NCBI RefSeq assembly: GCF_001399455.2
Contig: NZ_LLEI02000026.1
Location: 1 to 56,630 of the forward strand
DNA: 56,630 bases
Origin: Vibrio bivalvicida
Lineage (GTDB): Bacteria > Pseudomonadota > Gammaproteobacteria > Enterobacterales > Vibrionaceae
Reading direction: 5' to 3'
Shown: positions 47,726-56,574 of the stretch, one piece after another
Position numbering within the stretch: the stretch's first letter is position 1
How the letters are laid out: every line of letters begins with the position of its first letter
The notes under the pieces: model-generated
Told to the model about the DNA's origin: nothing
What the model saw: the letters and a program-made list of their open reading frames with translations, nothing else
Databases searched by the model: none
Position numbers and translations under genes: made by a program

Positions 47726-47737
47726 GCATAGCTATGC
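47726..47737. promoter_or_regulatory. 12-bp palindrome upstream of argR
   Basis: GCATAGCTATGC is a perfect palindrome 48-59 bp before the argR start. With its flanks it has the ARG-box layout TGNAT-N4-ATNCN, with a symmetric A-to-C/T-to-G change in the core. It sits where an autorepression site would be expected, between TTGGCA and a poor -10. The same 12 bp recurs upstream of arcA (55108-55119). Confidence 0.45.
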
Positions 47738-47784
47738 GAGAATATTCACTTGCTTTTTATAAAAACCAACATAGAAAGAGAACC

Positions 47785-48255
47785 ATGCGCCATTCTGAAA
47801 AACAAGATAACCTCGTTCGTGCGTTCAAGTCCCTACTCAAAGAAGAACGTTTTGGATCCCAAGGCGATATTGTCGAAGCTCTGAAGAACGAAGGGTTTGA
47901 GAACATCAACCAATCGAAAGTCTCTCGTATGCTGACCAAGTTCGGTGCTGTGCGTACTCGCAACGCCAAAATGGAGATGGTTTACTGTCTTCCTGCCGAG
48001 TTGGGCGTACCGACTGTGTCTAGCTCGCTACGTGAACTGGTTCTAGACATCGATCACAACAATGCGTTGGTCGTCATTCACACCGGTCCTGGTGCTGCCC
48101 AACTTATTGCCCGCCTACTTGATTCTCTTGGTAAAGCTGAAGGTATCTTAGGCGTCGTAGCTGGTGACGATACTATCTTTATCACCCCAACCCTTTCGAT
48201 TACCACAGAGCAACTTTTTGCCTCGGTGTGCGACCTGTTTGAGTACACAGGTTAG
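47785..48255 (+). CDS. argR: Arginine repressor
   Basis: 156 residues from ATG 47785 (RBS AGAAAGAG); the open frame starts 17 codons earlier. It is a hexameric, arginine-activated regulator. The N-terminal winged helix has [27 protein letters not shown]. The C-terminal arginine-binding/oligomerisation domain has [18 protein letters not shown] and GDDTIFI. The ARG box at argF in this window is a likely target. Confidence 0.97.
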   Translation: MRHSEKQDNLVRAFKSLLKEERFGSQGDIVEALKNEGFENINQSKVSRMLTKFGAVRTRNAKMEMVYCLPAELGVPTVSSSLRELVLDIDHNNALVVIHTGPGAAQLIARLLDSLGKAEGILGVVAGDDTIFITPTLSITTEQLFASVCDLFEYTG

Positions 48256-48279
48256 TTTCATATACATCGACAAAATACA

Positions 48280-48308
48280 AATCACGCCGCCAAATTCGCG
48301 GCGTGATT
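48280..48308 (+). terminator. Possible hairpin terminator after argR
   Basis: GC-rich 11-bp stem AATCACGCCGC with its complement (48280-48290 and 48298-48308). No T-tract follows, so intrinsic termination is not certain. Its right arm overlaps the CRP site at 48302-48317. Confidence 0.45.
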
Positions 48309-48317
48309 GAGATCACA
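48302..48317. promoter_or_regulatory. CRP-cAMP binding site
   Basis: CGTGA-TTGAGA-TCACA matches the CRP consensus TGTGA-N6-TCACA with one mismatch. It lies about 270 bp upstream of the TAXI binding-protein gene. Carbon-source control of the transporter is inferred; it overlaps the argR 3' hairpin. Confidence 0.6.
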
Positions 48318-48513
48318 TCTTAAAAAAATCTTCCCTTAGCTAAGCTCTCAATATAAGCCAATGATTTATATAAGGTTTACCTTGAAAATATTCCAGATGC
48401 ATTGGGTTAATATTCAGGCATTTTGTCTATATTCTTTAACATCCGTGTAATTATGTGCCAATTTTTTGCTATTATTCAGCCACTTTTTCAACATACGGAT
48501 TGAAAAAGATGCC

Positions 48514-48559
48514 GTTTCCAGTAATAGGAAACGCCCCTAGCAACTACACTTGCTAGGGG
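48514..48559 (+). promoter_or_regulatory. Two-hairpin 5' leader of the TAXI gene
   Basis: Hairpin 1: GTTTCC/GGAAAC (48514-48519 with 48527-48532). Hairpin 2: CCCCTAGCAA/TTGCTAGGGG (48534-48543 with 48550-48559, loop CTACAC). The ribosome-binding site and ATG follow within 30 nt. No T-tract follows, so this is not a terminator. I do not recognise a known riboswitch. Confidence 0.5.
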
Positions 48560-48586
48560 TTAATAATGAATAAGGAAGGGACATTC

Positions 48587-49555
48587 ATGGCATTGAACAA
48601 ACTTATTAAGGTTGGTGCGATTGCAGCTGCTGTAATGGGCGCTGGCGCAGTTAACGCTCAAGAGTTCATCACTATTGGTACGGGTTCTGTGACTGGTGTT
48701 TACTATCCTACGGGTGGTGCAATCTGTAAGCTAGTAAACAAAGGCCGTAAAGAACACAACATTCGTTGTTCTGTCGAGTCGACTGGTGGTTCAATCTACA
48801 ACGTGAACACTATCCGCGCTGGCGAGCTAGACTTCGGTATCGTTCAGTCTGATTGGCAGTACCACGGCTACAACGGTACAAGTAAGTTTGCTGAGCAAGG
48901 CCCGTACAAGAAACTACGTGCAGTCTTCTCTCTACACACAGAACCATTCAACATCATCGCGCGCAGCGACGCTGGGATTGAAAACGTTGCAGACCTTAAG
49001 GGTAAACGTGTCAACATCGGCAACCCAGGTTCTGGTGACCGTGCAACAATGGGCGTTGTAATGGAAGCAATGGGCTGGACTAACGATGACTTTAAACTAG
49101 CGTCTGAGCTGAAAGGTTCTGAGCGTTCACAAGCACTTTGTGATAACAAGATTGATGCGTTTGTTTATGTTGTTGGCCATCCGAATGGATCTATCAAAGA
49201 AGCAACCACTTCATGTGACGCTAAACTCGTTTCAGCAACGGGCGCGAAAATCGATGAAATTGTTGCCAACAATCCTTACTACGCATACAGCACAGTACCC
49301 GCCGGCATGTACCGCGGTACAGACAAGGACGTAAACAGCTTTGGTGTTGCAGCAACTATGGTGACAACCACTGACGTTTCAGACGAAGTTGCGTACAACG
49401 TTGCTAAATCTGTATTTGAAAACTTCGATACCTTCAAGCGCCTACACCCAGCGTTTGCAAGTTTGAAGAAAGAAGACATGGTGAAAGCTGGTCTTTCTAT
49501 CCCTCTACACCCAGGTGCAGAGAAGTACTACAAAGAGATCGGTCTACTTAAGTAA
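48587..49555 (+). CDS. TAXI family TRAP transporter solute receptor
   Basis: 322 residues from ATG 48587 with AAGGAAGGG upstream; an in-frame ATG at 48566 overlaps that site. The signal peptide is MALNKLIKVGAIAAAVMGAGAVNA, cleaved before QEF. The mature protein has the TAXI hallmark ITIGTGSVTGVYYPTGGAIC and VNIGNPGSGDRATMG. Such proteins, long called immunogenic protein, capture dicarboxylates or amino acids. The partner fused permease follows after a 225-bp gap that carries a stabilising hairpin (49567-49590). Confidence 0.93.
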   Translation: MALNKLIKVGAIAAAVMGAGAVNAQEFITIGTGSVTGVYYPTGGAICKLVNKGRKEHNIRCSVESTGGSIYNVNTIRAGELDFGIVQSDWQYHGYNGTSKFAEQGPYKKLRAVFSLHTEPFNIIARSDAGIENVADLKGKRVNIGNPGSGDRATMGVVMEAMGWTNDDFKLASELKGSERSQALCDNKIDAFVYVVGHPNGSIKEATTSCDAKLVSATGAKIDEIVANNPYYAYSTVPAGMYRGTDKDVNSFGVAATMVTTTDVSDEVAYNVAKSVFENFDTFKRLHPAFASLKKEDMVKAGLSIPLHPGAEKYYKEIGLLK

Positions 49556-49566
49556 ACCCTCTTTTG

Positions 49567-49590
49567 CCAAGGAGGCACATGCCTCCTTGG
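49567..49590 (+). other. Strong stem-loop between receptor and permease genes
   Basis: 10-bp stem CCAAGGAGGC/GCCTCCTTGG (49567-49576 with 49581-49590), loop ACAT, without a T-tract. It could protect the receptor mRNA 3' end and lower permease expression, as intergenic stem-loops do in other binding-protein operons. A smaller stem lies at 49630-49651 (GAGTTTC/GAAACTC). No gene is visible in 49556-49780. Confidence 0.6.
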
Positions 49591-49780
49591 TTCGTAGTCG
49601 CTGTCTGGTTAAAGCTACATTCAAATTTTGAGTTTCACACTCTTGAAACTCACCCTCGTTTTACACCTAAGAAAATCACACAACTGAGTAATATTTCATC
49701 TTTTCACTACACTGAAAGATGCTAAATAAAGGTTCTGATAATCATAAATACATGGACCATTTATAATAAGGATTAAGTAC

Positions 49781-52360
49781 ATGTCGAAGACAACAACTCC
49801 GTCTCAAGATGTGCAAGAAATGGTAGCTCAATCCGATACTGGTGCACGTGCCCCTTCAGGGCTTCCTGGTCGCATCTTATGGTTTGTGCCGCTATGTTGG
49901 TCACTGTTCCAACTTTGGTACGCATCCCCTTTGCCGTTCATTTTTAACTTTGGCGTACTCAACGATACTGAAGCGCGTTCAATTCACCTAATGTTTGCAG
50001 TATTCCTAGCATTTACTGCCTATCCAGCAATGAAAAACTCGCCAAGAGACCGCATCCCAGCCGTTGACTGGCTGTTAGCGTTAGCGGGAAGTTTTTCTGC
50101 CGCATATATCTACATTTTCTACACCGAGCTTGCTGGTCGCTCCGGTGCACCTACAACGCCAGATATTGTGATTGCTGTAATGGGTATGCTATTGCTCCTT
50201 GAAGCAACACGCCGGGCTTTAGGCCCACCACTGATGGTTGTCGCGGCAGTCTTCTTACTGTACACTTTTGGCGGCCCATACATGCCAGACGTCATAGCCC
50301 ACAAAGGGGCAAGCCTCAATAAAGCTATGTCGCATTTATGGCTAACCACTGAAGGCGTATTTGGTGTTGCACTTGGTGTATCAACGTCATTCGTATTTCT
50401 GTTTGTTCTGTTCGGAGCCATGCTAGAACGTGCGGGAGCTGGTGCATACTTTATTAAAGTGGCTTTCTCGTTACTCGGTCATATGAAAGGCGGCCCTGCA
50501 AAAGCTGCCGTGGTCGCATCTGGCCTATCAGGACTGGTTTCTGGTTCATCCATCGCTAACGTAGTGACCACAGGCACATTCACCATTCCACTGATGAAAC
50601 GTGTCGGTTTCCCCGGCACTAAAGCTGGTGCAGTAGAAGTTGCAGCTTCTACTAACGGTCAGCTAACTCCGCCTATCATGGGCGCCGCAGCCTTTCTGAT
50701 GGTGGAATATGTCGGTATCTCTTATGTCGAAGTTATCAAGGCAGCGATTCTTCCAGCCCTGATCTCATACATCGCTTTGATTTACATCGTCCACTTAGAA
50801 GCGTGTAAAGCAGGCATGACAGGCCTACCTCGCCGCCACAACCCAACGCTACTGGCTAGCTTGCTCTCTTTCACTGGCACCATTCTTGGCTTGTGTGTGA
50901 TAAGTGCTGCTGTGTACTACGGTGTTGGCTGGACCAAAGATGTATTCGGTGAAGCGGCCACTCCAATTGTAACTGTCGCACTACTTCTGGCTTATGTTGC
51001 TCTAGTCAACATTTCAGCCAAGTACGCTAAAGAAGGCGCAATTGAAATTGATGCAGAGCTGACGGAAGTACCCGATCCGGGTCCAACGATTAAGTCAGGT
51101 TTGCACTACCTACTACCAATCGTGGTGCTGGTCTGGTGTTTGACAGTAGAGCGTTTCTCTCCAGGCTTATCCGCCTTCTGGGCAACGGTATTCATGATCT
51201 TTATCTTGATCACCCAACGTCCTCTTATGGCCGTATTGTCTAAACAAGGATCTATTGCCGAGCAGACCAAAGAAGGCTTTGTCGATCTATTAGAAAGTCT
51301 TGTTGCTGGTGCGCGCAATATGATCGGTATCGGTGTTGCTACCGCCGCCGCAGGGACAGTTGTCGGTGTCGTGACGCTGACAGGTATCGGCTTGGTAATG
51401 ACCGACTTTGTTGAGTTCATCTCCGGCGGTAACATCATCTTAATGCTATTGTTCACCGCTGTGATCAGCCTGATCTTAGGTATGGGACTCCCTACCACAG
51501 CAAACTACATTGTTGTTTCAACACTGATGGCTCCGGTAATCGTCACCTTAGGTGCACAAAGTGGTTTGATCATCCCGCTAATCGCCGTCCACCTATTTGT
51601 GTTCTACTTCGGTATTCTTGCCGATGATACACCTCCAGTAGGTCTTGCGGCCTTTGCAGCGGCGGCAATCGCTAAATCAGACCCAATCCGGACTGGTATT
51701 CAAGGCTTCACTTACGATATTCGAACCGCAATCTTGCCGTTTATGTTTATCTTCAACACCCAATTACTGTTGATGGGTATCGATTCATGGTGGCATTTGT
51801 TGCTCACGATCATATCTTCTGTGATCGCAATGCTGATATTCTCTGCAGCAACACAAGGCTGGTGGTTTACTAAAAACAAATGGTGGGAAACGCTCCTGCT
51901 GCTTGCTTTGACCTTTACCTTCTTCCGCCCTGGTTTCTGGTGGGATCAAATCTATCCGGCAAAAGTCCTATACCCTGGTACTGAAATCGCACAGATTGCC
52001 GAAGATCTAAACGTTGGTGAAGAGATAGAACTGCTAGTAGCAGGTGAAAACCTTGAAGGTGACTACGTCTCTAAAACGGTTCGTCTGCCGTTTGAAGATA
52101 AAGCAACAACAGCCGAAGAACGTATTTCCTCTATGGGCCTGATGCTTAATAGCGCCAACGGACGTATGTTAGTCGATATGGTGGAATTTGGCAGCCCAGC
52201 CGAATCTGCTGGTGTCGATTTTGACTGGGAGATTCGTTCTGTGGTTGTTGAAGCCGATCGTCCGATGAAAGAATGGGTATTTGTCCCTGCGCTGATGCTG
52301 TTGATTGGCCTTGGCCTTAACCAGAAACGACGAGCTCGAAAGGAACAGATGAGCGCGTAA
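49781..52360 (+). CDS. TRAP transporter fused permease (DctQM type, DUF3394 tail)
   Basis: 859 residues. It combines the 4-TM small (DctQ) and 12-TM large (DctM) subunits in one chain of about 18 hydrophobic helices. The large-subunit motifs GLVSGSSIANVVTTGTFTIPLM and GMGLPTTANYIVVSTLMAPV are present. A soluble C-terminal domain (about 730-830) follows, DUF3394-like and with a PDZ-like stretch (VEFGSPAESAGVDFDWEI). It works with the TAXI receptor upstream; driven by Na+ gradients in known cases. A short usp gene follows. Confidence 0.93.
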   Translation: MSKTTTPSQDVQEMVAQSDTGARAPSGLPGRILWFVPLCWSLFQLWYASPLPFIFNFGVLNDTEARSIHLMFAVFLAFTAYPAMKNSPRDRIPAVDWLLALAGSFSAAYIYIFYTELAGRSGAPTTPDIVIAVMGMLLLLEATRRALGPPLMVVAAVFLLYTFGGPYMPDVIAHKGASLNKAMSHLWLTTEGVFGVALGVSTSFVFLFVLFGAMLERAGAGAYFIKVAFSLLGHMKGGPAKAAVVASGLSGLVSGSSIANVVTTGTFTIPLMKRVGFPGTKAGAVEVAASTNGQLTPPIMGAAAFLMVEYVGISYVEVIKAAILPALISYIALIYIVHLEACKAGMTGLPRRHNPTLLASLLSFTGTILGLCVISAAVYYGVGWTKDVFGEAATPIVTVALLLAYVALVNISAKYAKEGAIEIDAELTEVPDPGPTIKSGLHYLLPIVVLVWCLTVERFSPGLSAFWATVFMIFILITQRPLMAVLSKQGSIAEQTKEGFVDLLESLVAGARNMIGIGVATAAAGTVVGVVTLTGIGLVMTDFVEFISGGNIILMLLFTAVISLILGMGLPTTANYIVVSTLMAPVIVTLGAQSGLIIPLIAVHLFVFYFGILADDTPPVGLAAFAAAAIAKSDPIRTGIQGFTYDIRTAILPFMFIFNTQLLLMGIDSWWHLLLTIISSVIAMLIFSAATQGWWFTKNKWWETLLLLALTFTFFRPGFWWDQIYPAKVLYPGTEIAQIAEDLNVGEEIELLVAGENLEGDYVSKTVRLPFEDKATTAEERISSMGLMLNSANGRMLVDMVEFGSPAESAGVDFDWEIRSVVVEADRPMKEWVFVPALMLLIGLGLNQKRRARKEQMSA

Positions 52361-52367
52361 CTTAGTC

Positions 52368-52390
52368 AGCCCCACTGTCAATGTGGGGCT
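52368..52390 (+). other. Stem-loop between TRAP permease and usp genes
   Basis: 8-bp GC-rich stem AGCCCCAC/GTGGGGCT (52368-52375 with 52383-52390) and a 7-nt loop. No T-tract, so probably not a full terminator. Confidence 0.5.
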
Positions 52391-52460
52391 ACAATTAAAC
52401 TAAGGATGCATTAATTCCACTTGGTGTGTTCGCAGCAAGTGACGACAAAGAGAAATAACA

Positions 52461-52901
52461 ATGTATAAGCAAATTCTTGTTCCAGTCGATCTCAATGACA
52501 AAGGCTTTTCTGACAAGGCGGTAGAACTCGCGGTCTGGCACGCTAAGCACTCAAACGCACAAGTGCACCTACTTAACGTGTTACCAGGAATTCACATGTC
52601 GATGGTTGCGACTTATTTCCCAAAAGACGCAGCACTAAAAATGAAAGCAGACGTCGAAAGCCAATTAAAAGACTTTGCTATTAAGCACATTGATGAAGAT
52701 GTGGTATACAAGGTTCATGTTGCAGAAGGCAAGCCGTATTCAACCATTTTGGACTTTGCTGAAAAGCTCGGCGCAGATCTTATCGTTATGCCGAGTCATA
52801 AACGCTCGAAGATAGACAAAGTGGTGCTTGGTTCTGTAGCAAGCAAAGTGGTGCAGAACTCCCCTATCAATGTCTTGGTTGTAAAGCCTCAAGGTTCATA
52901 A
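52461..52901 (+). CDS. Universal stress protein (UspA family)
   Basis: 146 residues. The Usp fold starts MYKQILVPVDLNDKGFSDKAVE. The C-terminal ATP-binding pattern is GADLIVMPSHKRSKIDKVVLGSVASKVV, with a G-2x-G-9x-type loop only partly conserved. Usp proteins encoded next to TRAP transporters can bind the permease complex and nucleotide (TeaD-like), so a transporter-linked role is plausible. It follows the TRAP permease with 100 bp between and ends at a good terminator. Confidence 0.9.
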   Translation: MYKQILVPVDLNDKGFSDKAVELAVWHAKHSNAQVHLLNVLPGIHMSMVATYFPKDAALKMKADVESQLKDFAIKHIDEDVVYKVHVAEGKPYSTILDFAEKLGADLIVMPSHKRSKIDKVVLGSVASKVVQNSPINVLVVKPQGS

Positions 52902-52921
52902 CCAAAGTACAACGGAAATCC

Positions 52922-52945
52922 AAGGCGCTCAATTACGAGCGCCTT
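52922..52945 (+). terminator. Terminator of the TRAP-usp unit
   Basis: 9-bp stem AAGGCGCTC/GAGCGCCTT (52922-52930 with 52937-52945), loop AATTAC, then a T run. Confidence 0.88.
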
Positions 52946-53049
52946 TTTAATAGCTATATCCTATCAATCATATCGACAAAAGCCGTTTTCATCAATACGA
53001 ATAATTATCAATAATAACCTCATGGCAAGACAAGATACAGGTTATTAAG

Positions 53050-53442
53050 ATGAAGAAAACAATCACATTCGCAACCATTCACTTTAGCATTGCATTCACC
53101 GTCGTTTACCTACTGACAGGTGACATTCTGATTGGTAGCCTAATTGCGATGATTGAACCTTCAGTCAACACCGTCGCTTTTTATCTCCACGAGCGCGTAT
53201 GGGCAAAAAACAAATTGCTAGCGACTTTATCTCGCTCGGCGAAAATTAAAACCACCAGCTTTGCCATTGTTCACTTCAGTGTTGCTTTTGGCGTTGTTTA
53301 CCTAATGACTGGAGATGCGTTGATTGGTGGAATAATGGCGGCGATTGAGCCAACCATTAACACCATTGCTTATTACTTCCATGAGAAAATGTGGCTGCGT
53401 AAACAGCAAGATAACCAGTACTGGGGATGCGCTCACGCTTAA
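53050..53442 (+). CDS. Tandem DUF2061 membrane protein
   Basis: 130 residues made of two copies of a ~50-residue unit (about 2-51 and 67-116). Each has the pattern HFS-AF-VVYL-TGD-LIG, a hydrophobic A-IEP segment, NT-A-Y and a final HE. This is the DUF2061 module of two short hydrophobic helices. Single-copy proteins are common; here the second unit is diverged (roughly half identical). Function unknown. The stop overlaps the convergent GH2-like gene by 4 bp. Confidence 0.8.
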   Translation: MKKTITFATIHFSIAFTVVYLLTGDILIGSLIAMIEPSVNTVAFYLHERVWAKNKLLATLSRSAKIKTTSFAIVHFSVAFGVVYLMTGDALIGGIMAAIEPTINTIAYYFHEKMWLRKQQDNQYWGCAHA

Positions 53443-54239
53443 AGCGGGTAGTGGGTAACGCACATGTCCTTACTTAACCCAACGTTGAAACGCTGGGTTT
53501 GACCGTCTAAATTAACTTCGAGCAGGTATAAGTCTTCTAGATTGGGGGCGTCACTATCTGCATAGATTGGTGCTTCAATTTGAAATAAGGCGCTGGCACG
53601 GTTGTCTCGCACATCAATAGGCAAATGGTAAGTCATGCCATTAAACTTGACTGACGCAGAGACTAAGCCCGATGAGTAGGTCTTGTAGTGCAAACCAACT
53701 AAAAACTCACATCCACCACCATGGTGCCATATTTGCTCAGTGGTCACATGTTCCAATCGCATATGACGGATAAACTGTAAGTAGGGCTCTTTCCAAACCC
53801 CCAAACGATTGTCGAATTTTTTATACGCATCTTCACCTAGCTGACACAGACCCAACTGATCTTCTTCAAATAGCAGATCTTCCTCTTCTTCTAAGAAGAG
53901 AATCTCAAAACGATTACGGCCAAGTTGTAGGTAAGGACGAATATCTTTCTTGTATTCTGCTTGAGTACCATCACAGTCAAATAGCGCGACACCGTTGAGG
54001 CGCACTTCTGCGTGATAATCTACCCCACCTAGTACTAAGTCCACCGCAGGAAAAGCCATCATTGCTTCATCGACTTCGATATCATGCATTAAATGCCATT
54101 CTTGCTCGGCAATATCCGATTCAGATAGATAATCAGGCAAAACCTGACTTATTGGTGCTGGAAATGTCACATCATCTTGTGGGATGGATAAATCAGTCAA
54201 GGGGGAGACTTGCCACAGGCCAGCAAGGGAGAGTTCCAT
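53439..54239 (-). CDS. Orphan GH2-type sugar-binding-domain protein
   Basis: 266 residues. It resembles the N-terminal jelly-roll domain of family 2 glycosidases (beta-mannosidase-like): LAGLWQVSP at the start, LVLGGVDYHAEVRLNGVALFDCDG and a YPYLQ-like region. The catalytic TIM barrel is absent and no partner follows, so glycosidase activity is unlikely. A very acidic cluster (LEEEEDLLFEEDQ) is unusual. There is no signal peptide, so it should be cytosolic. Its role is unknown. It lies downstream of rraB, separated by a terminator. Confidence 0.7.
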   Translation of the reverse strand: MELSLAGLWQVSPLTDLSIPQDDVTFPAPISQVLPDYLSESDIAEQEWHLMHDIEVDEAMMAFPAVDLVLGGVDYHAEVRLNGVALFDCDGTQAEYKKDIRPYLQLGRNRFEILFLEEEEDLLFEEDQLGLCQLGEDAYKKFDNRLGVWKEPYLQFIRHMRLEHVTTEQIWHHGGGCEFLVGLHYKTYSSGLVSASVKFNGMTYHLPIDVRDNRASALFQIEAPIYADSDAPNLEDLYLLEVNLDGQTQRFNVGLSKDMCVTHYPL

Positions 54240-54326
54240 ATATCTATATCTTGTCCTGGATCAAAGTTGAGTCGATTATAATGCCAACTCGGCAAGAAAA
54301 GATATATCTCGTTTAAGGCAAAAACA

Positions 54327-54354
54327 AAAATACCAGCCGATTAGCTGGTATTTT
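54327..54354 (-). terminator. Terminator of rraB
   Basis: 11-bp stem AAAATACCAGC with its complement (54327-54337 and 54344-54354), 6-nt loop, T run on the minus strand. Confidence 0.85.
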
Positions 54355-54377
54355 CAAGATTCTATCAGTAGATGAAC

Positions 54378-54788
54378 TTACTCTTCATCGTCTTCTTCTG
54401 GGTACAAGGCATCTTCACCTTCGTAATAGGTGCCCCAACCGTCATAAATGATGTCGAACTTCTCTGCAAGATGTACCAGCTTTTCAACTTGTGCATCAAT
54501 CGCTTCTGGGTTTAGTGCAGATTCCATCGTTGCATCACAGCAAAGCAACTTGTTGCCATCTTCATCTTCTGTTTCTTCTGCTTCAAGTACTTCAAAGCCC
54601 ATCTTAAAGGCTTCAACAACAGCTTTTTCTAGCGTAGCAAAATCTTCAGCAAACAGATGGTGCTCAATCTCATACAAAGCATCTGGATCACTGCCGTCTT
54701 CTAACAAAGCTTGGATGATTTCGCGAGTATCTTCCTTTTGAATCTCAATTAACGCTTCAACAGATAGATATTCATCTTCGTGAGACAT
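54378..54788 (-). CDS. rraB: Ribonuclease E inhibitor RraB
   Basis: 136 residues from ATG 54788 (GGAGC upstream); the open frame starts 8 codons earlier. E. coli RraB (138) binds the C-terminal scaffold of RNase E and changes degradosome composition. The protein is strongly acidic, with typical blocks [22 protein letters not shown] and [16 protein letters not shown]. In E. coli it also neighbours an ornithine carbamoyltransferase gene; here its divergent neighbour is arginine deiminase. Confidence 0.94.
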   Translation of the reverse strand: MSHEDEYLSVEALIEIQKEDTREIIQALLEDGSDPDALYEIEHHLFAEDFATLEKAVVEAFKMGFEVLEAEETEDEDGNKLLCCDATMESALNPEAIDAQVEKLVHLAEKFDIIYDGWGTYYEGEDALYPEEDDEE

Positions 54789-55107
54789 AAGTCGTGCTCC
54801 AGATAGTGACAAAATTGATCATTATATACCGCGACGAAATATCGCATGGATCCAGAGAAATTACTACCCAGAATATGGTTCGATCCCGATCTTTCTTCAC
54901 CACTTCAAGTTAGATCAATTAAGATCCACTTCACAGTTATAGGAATTAACAAATTTTTATCATTGTCACAATTCAGAACTTTCTCTCTATTTCTAAACAT
55001 CCTTGCAAATGACGCGAACTGCGTTTTTATCTCTAGCCTATGCATAGACTGGACAAATGGCCAAATGAATAAATAGGTAACGATAAACCTTACAGACTCC
55101 AATTTGT

Positions 55108-55119
55108 GCATAGCTATGC
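55108..55119. promoter_or_regulatory. 12-bp palindrome upstream of arcA
   Basis: GCATAGCTATGC, identical to the palindrome before argR, 235 bp upstream of arcA. The 565-bp gap 54789-55353 between rraB and arcA otherwise shows no gene I can support; it is AT-rich and likely holds the promoters of both. Confidence 0.4.
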
Positions 55120-55353
55120 TCTAGGACCCTCGAAAAGAGCAATCCTTTCCAGCGTTAGTAATCGCATAGCAACGCATCTTTCCTTGCACTCTATGAAATC
55201 ACAAAACAGCACAAGCAGGCACTCCAGTAGGAAAGCGTGAAACATATAACCAATAAATAAACAAAACACAGTACTACCAACCAGTATGTTAACTTGCATC
55301 TTTATAACAAACTTGTCATAAATACGCTCAGGAACTAATTGTAAGGATACGAA

Positions 55354-56574
55354 ATGAGTAAGTTGTACGTAGGCTCTGAAGTTGGTCAACTAAGACGAGT
55401 ACTGTTAAACCGTCCAGAGCGAGCACTCACCCACCTCACCCCGTCAAACTGTCATGAGCTGTTGTTTGATGATGTATTGGCTGTTGAGGCAGCGGGTGAA
55501 GAACACGACAAGTTTGCCGATACTCTGCGTAGCCAAGATGTCGAGGTATTACTGCTTCACGATCTACTTGTCGAAACCCTTACCGTTGACGAGGCGAAAA
55601 CTTGGCTTCTTAATACCCAGATTTCAGATTTCCGCTATGGTCCAACTTTTGCCAAAGATTTGCGCCATTACCTATCAGAGATGGACAATGAGCATCTCGC
55701 CACTGTATTGCTCGGTGGCTTGGCGTATTCAGAGTTACCAATTCAATCTTCTTCTATGCTACCACGTATGCATCGTCCACTGGATTTCGTGATTGAACCG
55801 CTACCGAATCATCTGTTTACCCGCGACACATCCTGTTGGGTATATGGTGGCGTGTCACTCAACCCTATGATGAAACCAGCCCGTCAACGTGAAACCAACC
55901 ACTTGCGTGCTATTTATCGCTGGCATCCGGTATTCGCAGGTCAAGACTTTATTAAGTACTTCGGTGATGAAGACCTGCACTACGACAACGCCAACATTGA
56001 AGGCGGTGACGTACTGGTTATTGGTAAAGGTGCTGTGCTTATTGGTATGTCAGAGCGGACAACTGCTCAAGGTGTCGAAAACCTTGCTGCAAAACTATTT
56101 AAACACGGTCAGGCGAAGCAAGTTATTGCCATCGAACTACCTAAACACCGTTCCTGTATGCATTTAGATACCGTGATGACGCACATGGATATCGATACCT
56201 TCTCGGTTTACCCAGAAATCATGCGTAAAGATCTCAACACTTGGCGTCTGACACCTAAAAACGACGGCGAAATGAAGGTCGAACAAGTACCTAGCTTTAT
56301 TCACGCGATTGAAGAAGCATTGGGCTTGGATTACCTCAAGATAATTACCACTGGTGGTGACAGCTACGAAGCGGAACGTGAACAATGGAACGATGCTAAC
56401 AACGTGCTAACGGTGAAACCGGGCGTTGTGATTGGTTACGAGCGTAATGTCTATACTAACGAGAAGTATGACCAAGCGGGCATCAAGGTTCTTACCATTC
56501 CAGGCAATGAATTAGGCCGTGGCCGTGGTGGCGCTCGTTGTATGAGCTGCCCTATTGAAAGAGATGGCATCTAA
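55354..56574 (+). CDS. arcA: Arginine deiminase
   Basis: 406 residues. It hydrolyses arginine to citrulline and ammonia, first step of the arginine deiminase pathway; ammonia production also protects from acid. The start [47 protein letters not shown] and the C-terminal [12 protein letters not shown] with nucleophile C396 are all present. No argF or arcC follows within the window, which ends 56 bp later in a 7-bp repeat. Not to be confused with the ArcA response regulator. Confidence 0.96.
   Translation: MSKLYVGSEVGQLRRVLLNRPERALTHLTPSNCHELLFDDVLAVEAAGEEHDKFADTLRSQDVEVLLLHDLLVETLTVDEAKTWLLNTQISDFRYGPTFAKDLRHYLSEMDNEHLATVLLGGLAYSELPIQSSSMLPRMHRPLDFVIEPLPNHLFTRDTSCWVYGGVSLNPMMKPARQRETNHLRAIYRWHPVFAGQDFIKYFGDEDLHYDNANIEGGDVLVIGKGAVLIGMSERTTAQGVENLAAKLFKHGQAKQVIAIELPKHRSCMHLDTVMTHMDIDTFSVYPEIMRKDLNTWRLTPKNDGEMKVEQVPSFIHAIEEALGLDYLKIITTGGDSYEAEREQWNDANNVLTVKPGVVIGYERNVYTNEKYDQAGIKVLTIPGNELGRGRGGARCMSCPIERDGI

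Noticed and set aside
53439..54239. Active beta-mannosidase or beta-galactosidase
   Set aside because: Only an N-terminal sugar-binding-like domain is present; the catalytic barrel and its acidic residues are missing.
55114..55389. 91-codon open frame on the minus strand before arcA
   Set aside because: It overlaps the arcA start, has no ribosome-binding site, and its composition fits an AT-rich promoter region.
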